From: Otis tarda
Taxonomy: Eukaryota; Chordata; Aves; Otidiformes; Otididae
DNA: 64,000 nucleotides
Reading direction: 5' to 3'
Assembly: GCA_026413225.1 (NCBI GenBank)
Contig: CM048552.1
Location: forward strand, 133,189,053 to 133,253,052
Positions 36,656 to 49,649 of the stretch are shown piece by piece. The translations under genes and the position numbers were made by a program. Within the stretch, counting starts at the first letter, position 1, and each line of letters opens with the position of its first letter. The notes under the pieces were generated by a model that saw only the letters and a list, made by a program, of their open reading frames with translations, was not told the origin of the DNA and did not search any database.

Positions 36656-36971
36656 CATAGAATCATAAAACAGTTTGGGTTGGAAGGGACCTTTAAAGGT
36701 CATCTAGTCCAACCCCCCTGCATGGAGAAGGGACATCTCCAACCAGATCAGGTTGCTCAGAGCCCCGTCCAACCTGGCCTTGAATGTTTTCAGGGATGGG
36801 GCATCCACCACCTCTCTGGGCAACCTGCTCCAGTGCTTCACCACCCTCATCGTAAAAGTTTTTTCCTGATGTCTAATTGGAATCTACCTCCTTCTATTTT
36901 AAAACCATTACCCCTTGTCCTATCACAAGAGGCCCTGCTAAAGAGTTTCTCCCCGTCTTTCCCATAAGCCC
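36656..36971 (-). mobile_element. CR1 LINE, 5'-truncated
   Basis: A minus-strand CR1 tail of about 315 bp. On the plus strand it begins CATAGAATCATAAAACAG and proceeds through the GGGTTGGAAGGGACC, CATCTAGTCCAACCCC and CTCTGGGCAACCTG blocks to a break near 36971. The translation on the minus strand keeps the words RTRGNGFKIEGGR and LDIRKK of the ORF2 C-terminus. It belongs to the same subfamily as the copies at 17.5 kb and 57.6 kb. It has no RT core and cannot move by itself. Confidence 0.95.
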
Positions 36972-38916
36972 TGCATAAGCAATGGCACCAGCTCGCTGCA
37001 GGCAGAGCCGCTTGCAGTGGGATGGGTTCACGGCATGGCACCTTTGGTAATCAAGTTTGCATACTCAATTTTTGGGCAGCTGGCAGGACAGGGAAGGTGA
37101 AAAATGGCCAAAAGCAACACCTAAATTGGAGGAAAGCGCCTGCATGCAGAAACCCTTCTGGCACATGATAACCAAACTGCCTGCAGACTGATGCAGGACA
37201 CGGATTTGTTCACAGGTGAAGGTTTTAGCCAGGAAAAACTTAATGGCAACATCTACAAAAAGGGTGGAAGCAAATTAATCCTATTTTGTTACACGCATCC
37301 AGTTGGAATAAAAGCTTTATTGTATTTACAGCAAAAGTGGAACTAAACTTAAGGTTGCCAGGTCTGTGGCTGAGCTGTGGCTGTCAGTGTAGCTCATTCT
37401 CTGAGAAAAAAAAAACAACATCCAGTAGCAAATGTGAAAACCATCATAGAGAATACTCACAGGGCACAGCTAAACGCAGTGACATTCCTGGAAACCCCTG
37501 CTGTACAAGAGCAGAGAAGCCACAATTACCTATATAAGCATGTGGTCAAAATTCATGCCACAGAACTAGGCAGAATTTCCTACGTAATATCCTCTGAATT
37601 GTTTTTTTTTTAATTATTATTATTATTTTTCAGAAAGAAGATAGAAAATGACTGATAAAATTTACTTAAAGAAAGTGTCTTCTTGCCTGCAAAACTCACA
37701 GTTGCATTTTACAGAAATATAAATGCAACATGCAATTCTCAAGTGGTACAGATAGGAAACACATTCAATGACCAACCTAAACACTCGCATGAACCTGTCA
37801 TTCATCCAATTTTCTTTCTTTTCACCTTCTCACAGCCAAAAAAAAAAAAGAATTAATATATCACAAAAAGACGTAGACTCTTTTGCACTAGAGTAAAACC
37901 AAATCCTTGCTTCTGTTTTGGTACACGTAGCAAATTTAAAGCTGCCTTCTATGATTTTTCAAAATTCAGATCATATATTTAAATGAACATGCTGTTTCAG
38001 AATTAAGGGTTGAAAAGTTTGATTTAGCAAATCTGAAAATGACACATTTTCATGTTCAGAAAAATACTTCAATGAAATGTTTTGACTTTGTTAAACCTTC
38101 GCCTCCTCCTCTTTTCTGTCAAAAATACTAATCAAATTTAACCCATTTTCTAGAACAATTCCACTACCTCTGAAATTACATTTTAGGCAGAATGAATCAT
38201 GTATAGACAAAACCACCTCTTGTTGTGTTATCACATTGCTTCAAATAGTTCTGTTAATAATATAACAGCAGTGCACTTTGTCCATTTCTTCTGGGTTTTT
38301 TTAAATTATTTTGATCTTCTCTAACTTTCATGAGGTACACCTGCATTTTTGTGTGTTGTTCACAAGTGTGCTTTGGAAGTGAGTTTCCCTCTCATCCTCA
38401 CACACCATGTCTTGGTTCACACCACAGAGCGCTTTGGGAGCGTGCAAACTGGATTTCTTTCAGATAAAATCGCAAGATGTGCTTCAGGAACACATCTAGC
38501 ATGTTCCAGCTGCTAAAGGGTGTTCAGTCCCCGGGGCTGGATGTGGTGAGGCCCTGCAACATGCTCAATGACTTTTTTTTTTTTTTTTATTCTTTATGTG
38601 CCTGCTCCTGCTGCCCTGCATTACTGATGTGCAGACAGAGTCCAGAGTCCCCCAGGGAATGTCCCTTCTCAGCTCTCAACCTGCTTTACAAACTTGGCTC
38701 AGTGTCACCACTCCCACTCTACACATGGAGAAAGTGCAGCTGGCACAGTGCATTTACGGTTGGTATTTTCACAGGTGCTTGCTAATTTTGCATACATCAC
38801 GGCTGGGCAGGCACAGAAAGAATACTCAAGGTAGGAATCACTCAACACTCTAAAAGCTATACCTCTAAGTCCAAGTTGGTCAAGAAAGGGAAACAGAGAC
38901 CTTCATAAGGTAATGC
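36972..38916. other. AT-rich unique stretch
   Basis: No gene is recognised. 37602-37630 is a T-run followed by ATT units and then a CAG, which looks like a splice acceptor but has no supporting exon. 37640-38330 is AT-rich single-copy DNA that could contain a conserved noncoding element. A 16-base T-run lies at 38573-38588. Confidence 0.35.
38573..38588 (+). repeat. Poly(T) run, 16 bases
   Basis: Sixteen consecutive T residues with no retroposon body recognisable on the minus strand beside it. Confidence 0.9.
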
Positions 38917-39030
38917 AGACATGGCACTCCAGGTCATGGAGTGGTGTTAGGCATGGTGGTGTTAGGTTGATGGTTGGACTTGATGATCTGGGAGGTCTTT
39001 TCCAACCTTAAAGATTCTATGATTCTGTGA
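38917..39030 (+). mobile_element. CR1 LINE 3' tail, second subfamily
   Basis: A plus-strand CR1 tail of about 110 bp. It contains GGTGGTGTTAGGTTGATGG, then TTGGACTTGATGATCT, a GGTCTTTTCCAACCTTA block and the terminal ATTCTATGATTCTGTGA. The TTGATGATCT and CTTTTCCAACCTTA words mark a different subfamily from the copies at 17.5, 36.7 and 57.6 kb. It is 5'-truncated and noncoding. Another CR1 fragment in the opposite orientation begins about 210 bp downstream. Confidence 0.95.
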
Positions 39031-39242
39031 CGTATATCTTGTCCACCTGAAACACCTAGCACACAGAAGAGGTGGTTCTTCCGTAAACAGCCACTGACCA
39101 TAACAGAAGCTGAGATAACCAGTTGAGATTTAGGTGTCTAACTTTTAAACTTAGACCAGAAGCCAGAAGGTCCCTCAGAAGAAAGGTTTTCCAGTACAGT
39201 GTTGGTCAGCTGCAGTGGACAGAAACTCTCTGAATCAGACTC

Positions 39243-39521
39243 AGAGACCGGCCGAGGCTGGAGAGCACATCTGGAGAGCAACCAGCCCAACCCCTGCTTG
39301 GAGCAGAGGCAGCTGCAGCAGGTTGCTTAGGGCCATGTCCAGTCAGGTTTTGAATATGTCCATGGATGGAGACAACACAACCTCTCTGGGAAACCCGCTC
39401 CAGTGTTTGATTACACTCACGATAGAAAAGGTTTTTCTTCTTTTCAGATGGAATTTCCTGTGAATTCACTTTGTCCTGTCACCAGATACCAATGAGAAGA
39501 GTCTGGATCCATTTTCCTCTG
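39243..39521 (-). mobile_element. CR1 LINE, older diverged copy
   Basis: A minus-strand CR1 fragment recognised by ordered blocks on the plus strand: CAGCCCAACCCCTGCT, GGTTGCTTAGGGCCATGTCC, AGTCAGGTTTTGAATATGTC, AACCTCTCTGGGAAACC, CTCCAGTGTTTGATTACACTC and GAGAAGAGTCTGGATCC. The terminal ATTCTATG units have decayed beyond recognition and there are internal deletions, so it is older than the other copies. The boundaries are approximate. No coding frame survives. Confidence 0.88.
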
Positions 39522-42500
39522 ATAGTCAGTACACCAGTGGTCAGATTAAATTTAGCAATCTCTCTTTAAATGTGGGAATATACTGGTTTGTTCTGGTGAC
39601 CAATAATTCAGTCCTAAATGAACACAACCCATCAGATTTTTGTGACTAGCCCATTCAATTTCGTGACAAAGTCAAACAGCCATTTTCTCAAGCCTCAATA
39701 TCAACTTCCAACTGCTTGCGTTTAGAAATGTCACAATTACAATGTTTATTCATGTTTTATAACCTCAAATTCAGTGTTTAAAGATGCAATGAAGCACCAA
39801 TAAACTTCTATTTATGCAGTTAAAAGTTTATTGCATAACCCATTCCAATTTTCATGAGATTTTTGCTCATAAATTTCTGCAGTCCATTTCATCATTGATG
39901 TGTGTGCACAGAGGGAGACAGAAAGATGACAGACAGACAGTAATTTTTATGCTTAATCCTGTGTAAATGAAACCTAAAATTCAAACTGACTTTGTAGATG
40001 CAAGCTGTGAGATTCACATTATGGTTGAAAATGTGCACGCACAGATACATGAGACAGTGCAGGTGTGAAACTGCGGTGCACCAGTGGGCACACATTTTGA
40101 ATTTTTATTTTCTTTCATTTTTCTTAGGAGTGTAGTCAAAGATTATAGCCATATCCATTCTTCCTTTGACGAATTATTATTACATCAAATTAAATTGTGT
40201 GTGTGCATCTTCGTCTCTGTTTCTCTCACACATTACAATCCAGAAGCCTGTTGCTGAAGAGAAAGAAATCCAAAGTGTGCCTGAAAACAGCTCCCAACCA
40301 ACAGGAATTTAAAACACACATGAGGTCAAACTCTCGTGGCTGTAAGTATGACGGATGTTGGGTGCTTGCCTCCTAGTCGTAGTGATTTAAGAAAAGCAGG
40401 GGCAGGGGGACCGAGGCAAAGGTTATTTTAATGGTTGTAAAGAGGTTTCCTTTGCAACGTGGCAGCCACCTGCCACAAATGTGCTCCACGGAACAAACTC
40501 TCTTCTCTTTCACCTTCACGAAATCCACCCAATATCAACCTGGACCAGGCAGGCAAGTCTCGTTTGCCAACTGTAAACTGCAAGTTGGATCAATACAACA
40601 AAATAGGGACAAAATGAAAGATCCTCTAATATGAACATCTTTTTAATGGATTGAAAGTTGCAACATATCTCTCATCTACAGTTTCCGTGAAGGGACTGAA
40701 CCTGCCCAGAGAAAATCTCTTCCAGTAACAGGGCAGGCCTTATCCAGCCTCTGTACCTGAGACTGAGACTCTTGCCAGCACCATAACTACGTCAAACAAA
40801 TGGATGGATTATTGGCCATGCGACGATGACACAAGACAGGCTTCCCTAAGTGTTTTCCCTAAGGCTTGATGCTGAGTTGAGGCCAGACCCCTGTTTCAAT
40901 GATGAAGTGTTTGTAAATGAGTTTGCAGCAAAGAGGTTGCACATCTGAGGATGCTCCCCACTGCCTGTTTTCACTCCATGTCTAGGCCAGACCAAAATAT
41001 ACTCTGTCCTCTTCTCTTCCTGCTCCTAGCACACACAGACTTTCATGGAAACAAACAGAGCTTAGTTTGTTACATGCCATTGTTTAGGAAAATAAAAATC
41101 AAAGTAAAAATTAAAGGCCAGAGTAAGTCCACATATGAGCTGAACTAACTCCAGGCTTTCCGTGAAGTCATGTCTCATGAGCAAGAAGACCTCAGGACCA
41201 GCAATCAATCCACCAAAATTTGCACAGTGAATACTAGTCCTAGCTCTGAGCAAAAACAAAATGAAAGGCTCTTCCACTTGTTTCCAATTCCTTCTTTTGT
41301 CCCTTTGTCTAAGGAAGCCCAGTCAGCTGTCAACAGTATTTCTCTGGCAATTTCGTCGGGAGCTTGTAACCAAAAAGACAGCTAAAAGCAGTCATAAACA
41401 GCTTAATGCTGGTCCTAATTTGCCAAGTCTTGGAGTGAGCGATAAGGCTGCGCTCAGCCTCTTCTTGTGCTGAGGCTGCCCTCAGCAACAGAAATAGCAT
41501 TTTTTATCATTTCTATTTGCCTTTTTTCCCTCTTTATCTTTTAAGCAAGAATACACTGTTCTCCAAAAAAGCAGCAGCAACTACTCCAGCTTATCTCGGG
41601 TGACTTGCCTCCCAACAAGATGGTCTTTAATGCTATATTTAATGCCAATTCTAAGTTCTCAAACTAGATTTTCCTTGTAAACCTCTGTAGCTGAGGCAAA
41701 ACAGAATGCACTTCAGTAGCAAAATGAGATCTGCCCATACAACACCTTTCAGATCCTTTCAGTTGCTCCCCTGCCTTTTCATCCATATCTTTAACAATGT
41801 AGTATTGTAAAGCGAGCATTATGCGATAATGTGAAGTCTTTATAAGTCAGAGACTTTAATGGAAGTTGTTGGCTGTATGCCCAAGCAGGCAGAGGTTGCT
41901 GTGCTCAAACTCCGAAACCTCACTTGACCATTAAACACCCTACCACGTCAAGGTCACATTAACACCTTCCACTCCGAGGACCCAGCATATTCTGTTGAAA
42001 TGAGCACATCAATCTGCTGAGATGCTCTCCTTCTTCCAGATCTAATAGCTATTAAATCATTGGCAACACAAGAGGCTTGGAAGCTTATTGGAGAGCTCTT
42101 GGGATCATATCACAGGGAAGTAGGAAGGGCTCTAAAGAGAGGTCCTTGTTTGGTAAAATCATCAGGGGAACAATATGGGGACATTACAAGCCTTTACTTC
42201 TGTTTTATAGAAGCACATAGACTTTCCCCATGATGGACAACTTTAGAAAGTGGCCCTTGCCTTACTGCTGAGATTAGTTATCTCGAAATAACTATCATTA
42301 TGTTTATAACAAGAAGATTTGGGACTAGAGTCACTGCTAAGAGTCTGGCAGTTCAAAGCCCTCATAAACATATTTGCGGAAACAGCACACAGCCCAAGCA
42401 TCCTTCCACGTGGCCAAGTTCCCTCTCCTTGACATGACTACCATTTGAACGTGTGGGTAACTAGCAAATGGGAAAGTAGACCTGAGACAAGAGATAAGCT

Positions 42501-44907
42501 AGATCTTGGTCAGCTCTAAGCTTCAGTGTGTAAGGGGAGCTCACAGGCCACTTTTGGCCCATATGTTTTTCCACTGACCCTTGCACAGCTGCAAAGGAGG
42601 ATCTCACCTTCTGGTACTGTTGTTTTTCTAAGACCTTAATACCCTGTTTTACCTCTTCAAAGACAAGATGGTTTCACTTTGTCATCCAGATGGAGGTTTT
42701 GAGATCCCCTATAAGCTGTCTCTGCCCGTAAGAGTGACTGTCAGCCTCCGCTCTGTGGGACCATCACCAGCCCAGCTCCTGAATGCAGGCAGACAGCAGC
42801 ATCTGGTTCTTCTGGCACAAGCATTTCCAGCATCTCTCTGGGAAACTAAAATGTACCACAGGCTGGGTTCAGCACACTTGCCACCAGTTAAACCACTCCA
42901 TTGTAAAAACAGGGACAGAAAATGCAGTATTTTTACACACTAAATAACATTAGGTCACCCTGGAGACTAGCTTTGGAAGAAAACGGCCTTTAGAGCTCAG
43001 CGAGATGAAATTCAGCTTCCAAATAGAGGGACTATTAAGAAGAAGTATGCCGAATGCCCACAGAAACCACAATGACAGGATTCCCCGCCGGGCTGCCTGG
43101 CAGTAGCTCCGAGGCACCGCAGAGCAAGTCAGAAGCGCCCACCTCGCAGGACCAGGTTGGAAAGGAGGGGTGCTTTTGGCAGCTGCTACCCTTTGCTCAT
43201 GAACCTATTCCTCTTCTATCTGTTCTCATTTTTCAACATCGGTTCAAAAAGAACTCACTCCCGCATGCCCCATCATTCAAGCCGGCAATACTCTTTGCAA
43301 TCGAAATTAAAAAGACCGAACGGCAAAATAGCCTGTTTTCCTGCTTGCCAGCACCAGCTGTTTTGAAAGAGTAACCTTTTGTAATTCCTCTGAAACCTTG
43401 TACCACTGAAATACCAACTTCCTTGGAAACATTTTCTTTCGCTTGCTTCTCTGACAGGGCTAAACTACTTCAACAAGTATTTCTCTATAAGAGATGAAAA
43501 CTGGAGATCAGTGAGATTTCCAAGGCTGTATTTGGTGCCTTTTCTATACTGAACTGATATGTAATTTGGATTTGGGCTTCTCTGAAATTACAACGTTATT
43601 ATGTCCTTTGATATAGTAAGGAGTAAAAAATAAATCAAGTTGTTCAAGAGAATATAGATAAGGACTTACCTGCACAAAAATGTGATACATTTATAACAAT
43701 TCCCAGATATCACATCTGAAATATGCACACGCGCATGCCCTCTACATACATACATACATTGACAAATATACACCATTTTCCCAGTAGCCTAGTAGAACTC
43801 ACAAAACCTACAGGGACGTAGCACTATAAAATCCCACAGTCCTTTTGGGGAAAGATTTCCAAGAATGCTCTTAAGCTAAGCTCTAGAATAGAAAAACTAC
43901 TGGGAACCAGGGATTTGTGAACCTGTCTTACAAGAGGAGGCCAGAAAACTTCAGATTTAGTCTTTCAAAATGAAGGCTGAGGGATTATATCAGTGCCTTC
44001 TCTAAATTCATCGTGGAGATAAAAGCCAAAACCAAAGGCAAGCTATTGAAGTCAGTTCAACAACAAATTGTTATGAACTGGTCAAAATTAATTTAGGCTG
44101 GAAATTGAAGCCCCCTAAGTTTTAGAGCAGTGAAGTCCCAGAAAGACTTCGAAGCAACTTTAAAGACTTCCTACATTGCTGCTCTTTCCCTTAAAGTCAT
44201 CTCCTGGCTAGGCAGGGCCAAACCTTCCACTGGCAGACTTAAAACACTAGTGACAAGCACGACTTGCTCCATCACCAGGACAGAAGAAGATACGTTGGTG
44301 TCTTCAAAAAGAAGGATTTTGTTCCAAGAGGAAAAAGCATGTTTACGAACGTCTGGGCTGGCCAGAGAACATAGCACCCCTCAGTTGTGCTTGGCACCTC
44401 ACCACTCCAAAGTGGGCAGCGGACCTTGCCCTGGCACCTTGCTCACACACCCCTGCCCCAGATCTGTGTGGTTTGCCTGCAAGAGGCACAGATTTGCTCC
44501 CTGCATGCACCCCACCCTTGGCTTGCAGTGGCCACGGCCACTCACTTGGAGCAGCAAGAAACCAACCACTCCACTTGCAAAGATGCCTTCTCTAACCAGC
44601 CCTGGTCATTCAAAATACAATTTTACCCTTGGAACAAAATCCCAAACTCTTTGCAAGCCAAAGCACACCCACAGAGGCACAGGATTTGCTTCAGCGCAAA
44701 TGGTGAAGGAGAGATCCTAGCAATTTCCCTGGGACCCTGTTATCCAGTGAAAACCTGGTCAGCTCATCACTAAATCCACAGAAGCAACGGGGCAGGTACA
44801 AGGGCAACGCCAGCCCCCGTTGGGATTTGACCCTTTTGACGCCAGGAGACAGCAGGCGAGCCTGCTTTCATTCTCTCCATTTAAAACAAGGGCTGCATCC
44901 TTTCTCT
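39522..44907. other. Long unique noncoding stretch
   Basis: About 5.4 kb without a recognisable gene or interspersed repeat. It includes GACA units near 39927, a CATA run near 43743-43759 and AT-rich parts around 39700-40200 and 41780-41880. A frame of 196 codons at 44130-44720 opens on GTG and has no ATG for its first 120 or so residues; the translation is unrecognised. Nothing else is supported. Confidence 0.35.
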
Positions 44908-45131
44908 CGGGCAACTGAAGTCGCCGCTAAGCCCCACTGACTCCACAGCACCCGTACAGGCAGTTCCCGCGCCGGCCCAGGCGCGTTGTCCTGCCCCTCT
45001 CTTTTCAGCAATGTGCTGGCAGCAGCTTTACTTTTGTTTCATCGGCTGATCCCTCCATCTGCGCAGCGGCTGGGCCCATTCAGCGGCCGCGCGCACGGCT
45101 CCTGCTGCTCCCAGCCCCGGCACTGGCGCGG
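44908..45131. promoter_or_regulatory. Short CpG-dense segment (candidate CpG island or promoter)
   Basis: I count about 20 CpG dinucleotides in roughly 225 bp, against a background with very few, in GC-rich sequence that includes a GCGGCCGC at 45083-45090. In birds such unmethylated CpG clusters usually mark promoters or exonic regulatory DNA. No TATA box or recognised first exon is seen. A strong acceptor-like tract, CTGCCCCTCTCTTTTCAG, lies inside it and ends at about 45008. An ATG-initiated 134-codon frame begins 400 bp downstream (45530-45934), but its product is unrecognised. The segment is at the lower size limit for an island, so promoter function is an inference. Confidence 0.35.
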
Positions 45132-47560
45132 CCATTGTCTCTGGACAATGACATGGTCAGTCTCCACAAACAAAAGTCCCCAGAGCTGGGTAAATCCTTC
45201 TGACATCAGCCCCACAGCAAAGGCAGCTGAACTTGGACTTTCTCCCCAGCCACGCTCTTTGGGACTTGTTCAGCACTGCTGACCTCACATCAAAAAGCAC
45301 TGAAACAAAGAGCATCCTCATCTCAACCTACGCTCCCTCCCGATCCACACTGGGACCCTTCAAGAGGCTGGTGGAGCTCGAAAGCTGCCGAGTCCTTCTG
45401 GGCTGACTCAGCTTGAAAATCAACAAACAACAACGCAGGAAAGACCCTGATACTCCCTAGGGATTACATTCCCAGTGCACTGGGTAATCAGGAAAATTTC
45501 CACAGTGATTCCACAGTATCTTTACAACTATGTGCACCAGAGACGGGAGGCACTGCACCCTGCACATTGAGATGCACATCCTTAAGCCACAACAGTCCAT
45601 AACTGATCTGCAACATTTCTGCGCAGCAGCATCCCTGCGTGCTGGGCAGCGACGGATCAGAGCACAGCCACATGGCCTCCCTGTGTTCATCCTTCAGTTC
45701 TTCTCATCAATATGGAAACACAGGATGGAAGACGGGGGTCTCACTTGCAGACTGCAGTTCTTTTTTTTTAAGGCTAAAGAGAGAAAAAATGTACAGAAAG
45801 GAAATATTGAAAGTTTTGACTGTCCAAAGGGAACTGGTTTTTACTTGAATAGAGAAGAGAAAAGCACTGAAAAAGGACACAGGAAAGACTTACTCTGTAT
45901 TATAGATGCCTACTTAGACTTTCTATTTCCTTGACTGGGAATTTTTGTTAATTTCCACTGTGATGTAATGTAGGTTACCCACTTACACAGGACCTACTGT
46001 GCCAGTCAGGTACAAATACATAACGATCACTTTGCTGCTGATATAGATAGAAAACTGAGACAAATTATGGTTTTTACAGTGAGAAACAAGAATTTCCAGC
46101 CAAAATGAGAAAAGCCTTAGTTCACAGTGGGGATGGTAATAGCACCTGCCTTCATACAAAAATGTATACTAGACATCTACATGTACAGCACAGTTTTGAT
46201 GGAGAGAGACATTATACTAAATCTCACCCATCAAGAGTTTCCCGCATGGTTCAGGACAAGTAATTTACTTTTGCTGCATCTACCAGGACCTCTGAGAGAT
46301 TAAAGACCTTAAGAGCAGCAAGATATTCACAGGCTACAGCATCGAGGGCCACAGGAAGCACCTGGACCATGTACAGAGCAGGTCAGGACCCCAGTGCAAA
46401 GCAAGCCTCTCTTCACGCTGTGCTGGCGAAGCCTGTCCAGCAGCCTGAGGAGCTGAGCTGGCTTCCTCTTCACTGGAGACATGGACCACACACTGGTCTC
46501 AAAAAGAAGACAAATCCTGAGGATCTTCTACAGCTAGATGTTGAACTAGCACTTCATCAAACTCTCAGATCTACTAAAGCCACCTACTTCCAACTAGATC
46601 CCCAAGACTCTGAAATACTCTCTAACTCCATTTCTATAACAGGTCCATGAGATTTCCCATGACCACTGACACAATCACCCAGGAGCAACTTCAATGCCTC
46701 TGCCCCGAAAGACACCAGACCTGCTACTGGTAGATGAGGGAACTGTGAACGACTCAAGCTCCTCATTTTTCCTGCAGACACAGCCTCACTTCACATTTCA
46801 AACTGCCTACTGTGGCTGGGGGGCTTCTCTATATATTTTTCTGCTATGTACACTTCATGATTGATGGCAAAGCCATGAGATAAATGAGGTTCTGAAGAGC
46901 CCAGGGATCCACTTTTCCATGTGATACATCAAAAATATAAGAAAATTTGAGCAAATTTAAGTGAAAAAGTAGTCACCAGGCTAGATTTTAAAGAAGAAAG
47001 AAAGAAACAGGAGATTCATTACATCAGACAAAGCTAGCAAGGTATGAACTGCCAAGTTTGTAAATACACAGTTTGGTTTAGTTTACCTAGATACTATCAT
47101 GTCCCACCATAGTCATTGAGATTGCGAGATACTATTCAGACAAATTTATGAAGCTGTGATTGAGAGCTAGGTAATGTTCTCCAAATTATGAGAAAAAAAA
47201 TAAACTGCAAAAGCCCTCATGGGCTCACTAACCCTTCTCAGCCAAGTACGCCAGTCACAACAGCCTCTCCAAGCTGGTGACAACAATAACTCAAGAATTC
47301 CAAGTACTTCATATTTACAAAGTGACAGCTTTCAAAAAAAGAAACTTAGAGCCCTCCAGGGGTAGAGAACAGTCTGAAATATTTCCTCAATTAGCAAATT
47401 TAGCTTTTCTTTGACTTCCTCCTGATGTGGCCAATGTAAATTTTCCTGTTTTCTGCTATTTTTTTCTCTTGGAGAACATCATGCCTTACAAACAGAAACA
47501 TGAAATACCACGATTCTAGCTGCCATCGTATTTGGCATCTTTTTTGCCGGGAGTATTTTT
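45132..47560. other. Unique noncoding stretch
   Basis: It begins with an 18-bp interrupted palindrome (45133-45150). The 134-codon ATG frame at 45530-45934 (plus strand) has lysine-rich low-complexity parts and no recognisable domain. The rest shows no gene or repeat family. Confidence 0.35.
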
Positions 47561-47760
47561 AGAATCATAGAATCACTTAGGTTGGAAAAGACCTTTGAGA
47601 TATTGCAAACCTAACACTGCCAAGTCTACCACTAAACCATGTCCCTAAGCACCACATTTACACGTCTTTTAAACACCTCCAGGGATGGTGACTCCATCAC
47701 TTTCCTGGGCAGCCTGTTCCAATGCTTGACAACCCTTTCGCTGTATGAAGCTTCCTACAA
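47561..47760 (-). mobile_element. CR1 LINE 3' fragment, TTAGGTTGG subfamily
   Basis: A minus-strand CR1 tail of about 200 bp. On the plus strand it reads AGAATCATAGAATCACTTAGG, then GTTGGAAAAGACCTTTGAGAT, CTAACACTGCCAAGTCTACC, ACTAAACCATGTCCCTAAGC, AACACCTCCAGGGATGGTG and GCAGCCTGTTCCAATGCTTG. These words match the common bird CR1 subfamily with a GACTTGGCAGTGTTAGG tail. Similarity fades after about 47745. It is 5'-truncated and noncoding. Confidence 0.95.
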
Positions 47761-49649
47761 AACGATGGCTTCGGGTCATTAGCATGCCAAGCATTTTTTA
47801 AAATTTATTTTTATAGACAGTTCACCTTCAGGTTTCTTGGGATTTTAATACTGCTCAACGGCTTCAAAGAAGCATTACTTACTTGTGTGATTTGTTTTCA
47901 TCCTCCATAAAGATGAGAGAGGACTTTGAGTGTTTTCTATCTGTATCTGACAAATGTTAACAATGAATATTTGCATAAGAAAGGCTCATGATTTATATTT
48001 TGATTTTCAATCTATAGTCAAGATAAGCCTAACCAGAGATCATTTTGTGAAGATAAACATTTATCCCATTTTTCTTTTGACAAGCTGGAAAACGCAAAAG
48101 TTCAGAATATATTAGAAGGGAGGATGCAGCCTTCCCACACTAAATTTATAGGCTATATTATCAGAGCTGGCCTTCACATTTCTTCCCCTCCTCCCCTTTT
48201 CTGTGCAGAAAATCTTTAGAGCAAGGACCTTGTGCTCATTTTTTTTAAAGCTCTCTGCACTTGGTGGTGGTGTCTGAATAATTAACTGCACTACACTTGT
48301 ACATGGTTATGCATGCAGAACTATTTGTACCAGAAAATAACAATATGGACATGCACAGAAACCACGCACACACTTTTGAGAGACTGCCTGGCTAATGGTG
48401 GCAGAAACACAGCTTATGTGTTTAATATTGTCTTCTTAGAAGGAATAAATATCTTAGCACTCAAACACTTTATGTGACAGTGGTATTGTATTACTGGTAC
48501 CATAAACCCTAAGAAGAGTTCAGACTCCACAAGAAAAAAAAAAAATGTTACGGGCAGGATGACATTTTTTTTCCTTCCAACCTTTCCCCTGTAAAAAATA
48601 ATTTCGCAAGCGTTTTCCACCTATTTCATTTAAGAGATGCTCTCAGTAGATAAGGTTAGCACGGTACATATGTCTCTCACCAAATCTTCTCTCATCTTCC
48701 CCACTAATCATACCCGAGATTCGGCTGGTTGGTCATGCCCAGCATTCATTCTGCACGGCTTACTGAGCCTTTGTGGAAACCACAGCTTCAAAGTCATTGC
48801 TCCTTACGGTGTTTTTTTCAGCTGCTGCAGCATTTTTCCTGTGTCCACATCCTTTACCTGCAGGGCTTTTCCTAGCAATTATGATTTATGCTGCTCTGCT
48901 GCACAGCGTTTGTAACTGTAGGATTTTGCCCTACCTCATTCCAAACGCTCAGTTCATACCTTCATCATTTGCAACCAGTGTGCTGGCATCTCACCCTGCT
49001 CTTCATCTGACAGCCAAACTACTTGCTCACTCGAGCTGGTGCACACTGTCCCCAGATCCTGCACTGTCTTTAGGATATAAACAGCCATTCATGGGAGCAT
49101 CCCTTATTTCTCCTCTCGCCTTTACGCCTGCACCCCAGCACGAAGCCGATACTTGACGACTACTCCCTCAGGCGTAGTGTTGCAAATCCACTCTCTGTCA
49201 CTCTCCCTGTGTGCCACAGTGGTTGTATGGAGGTTGCCCAGTAGGATATGCCCCAGCAAGTCTCAGGGGACACGGGTGAGATCTGCTGGAGTGACCTGTG
49301 GCTCCCACCCAGCCTGCGCGCTCTGGCTCCTTGGCACAGCAGAGAACGGGAAAGGATGGGGCATGCTCTGGTCGTGCCCCAACGTGGAGTTTGGACACGG
49401 CTGTGGCACACACCCAGGCACAGATGCTGGGAAACTCTCTCGGGTTCAGCAGCGCGGGCATTGCATGGGATAAAGGCTGTCATTGCATTTCACAGCCGCT
49501 CTGCTTGAAAAAGCAAGGCACTGAAGATTATTAAATGCCTCTGAAACACACGCCACCAAGCGTGGCATTCCTCACTGGCTGCCAGGACAAACAAAACCAA
49601 GTCATTACATTAACATCTATATCCCCCAAGAGTGTCAGACACTGGCAAA
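47761..49649. other. Unique noncoding stretch
   Basis: The first part is AT-rich. 49150-49535 is GC-richer with open frames in several registers on both strands, none recognisable; such stacking is what low stop density produces. No repeat family is seen. Confidence 0.35.

Noticed and set aside
44130-44720. 196-codon open frame on the plus strand
   Set aside because: GTG start, no ATG in the first 120 or so residues, no recognisable domain and a competing overlapping frame on the same strand.
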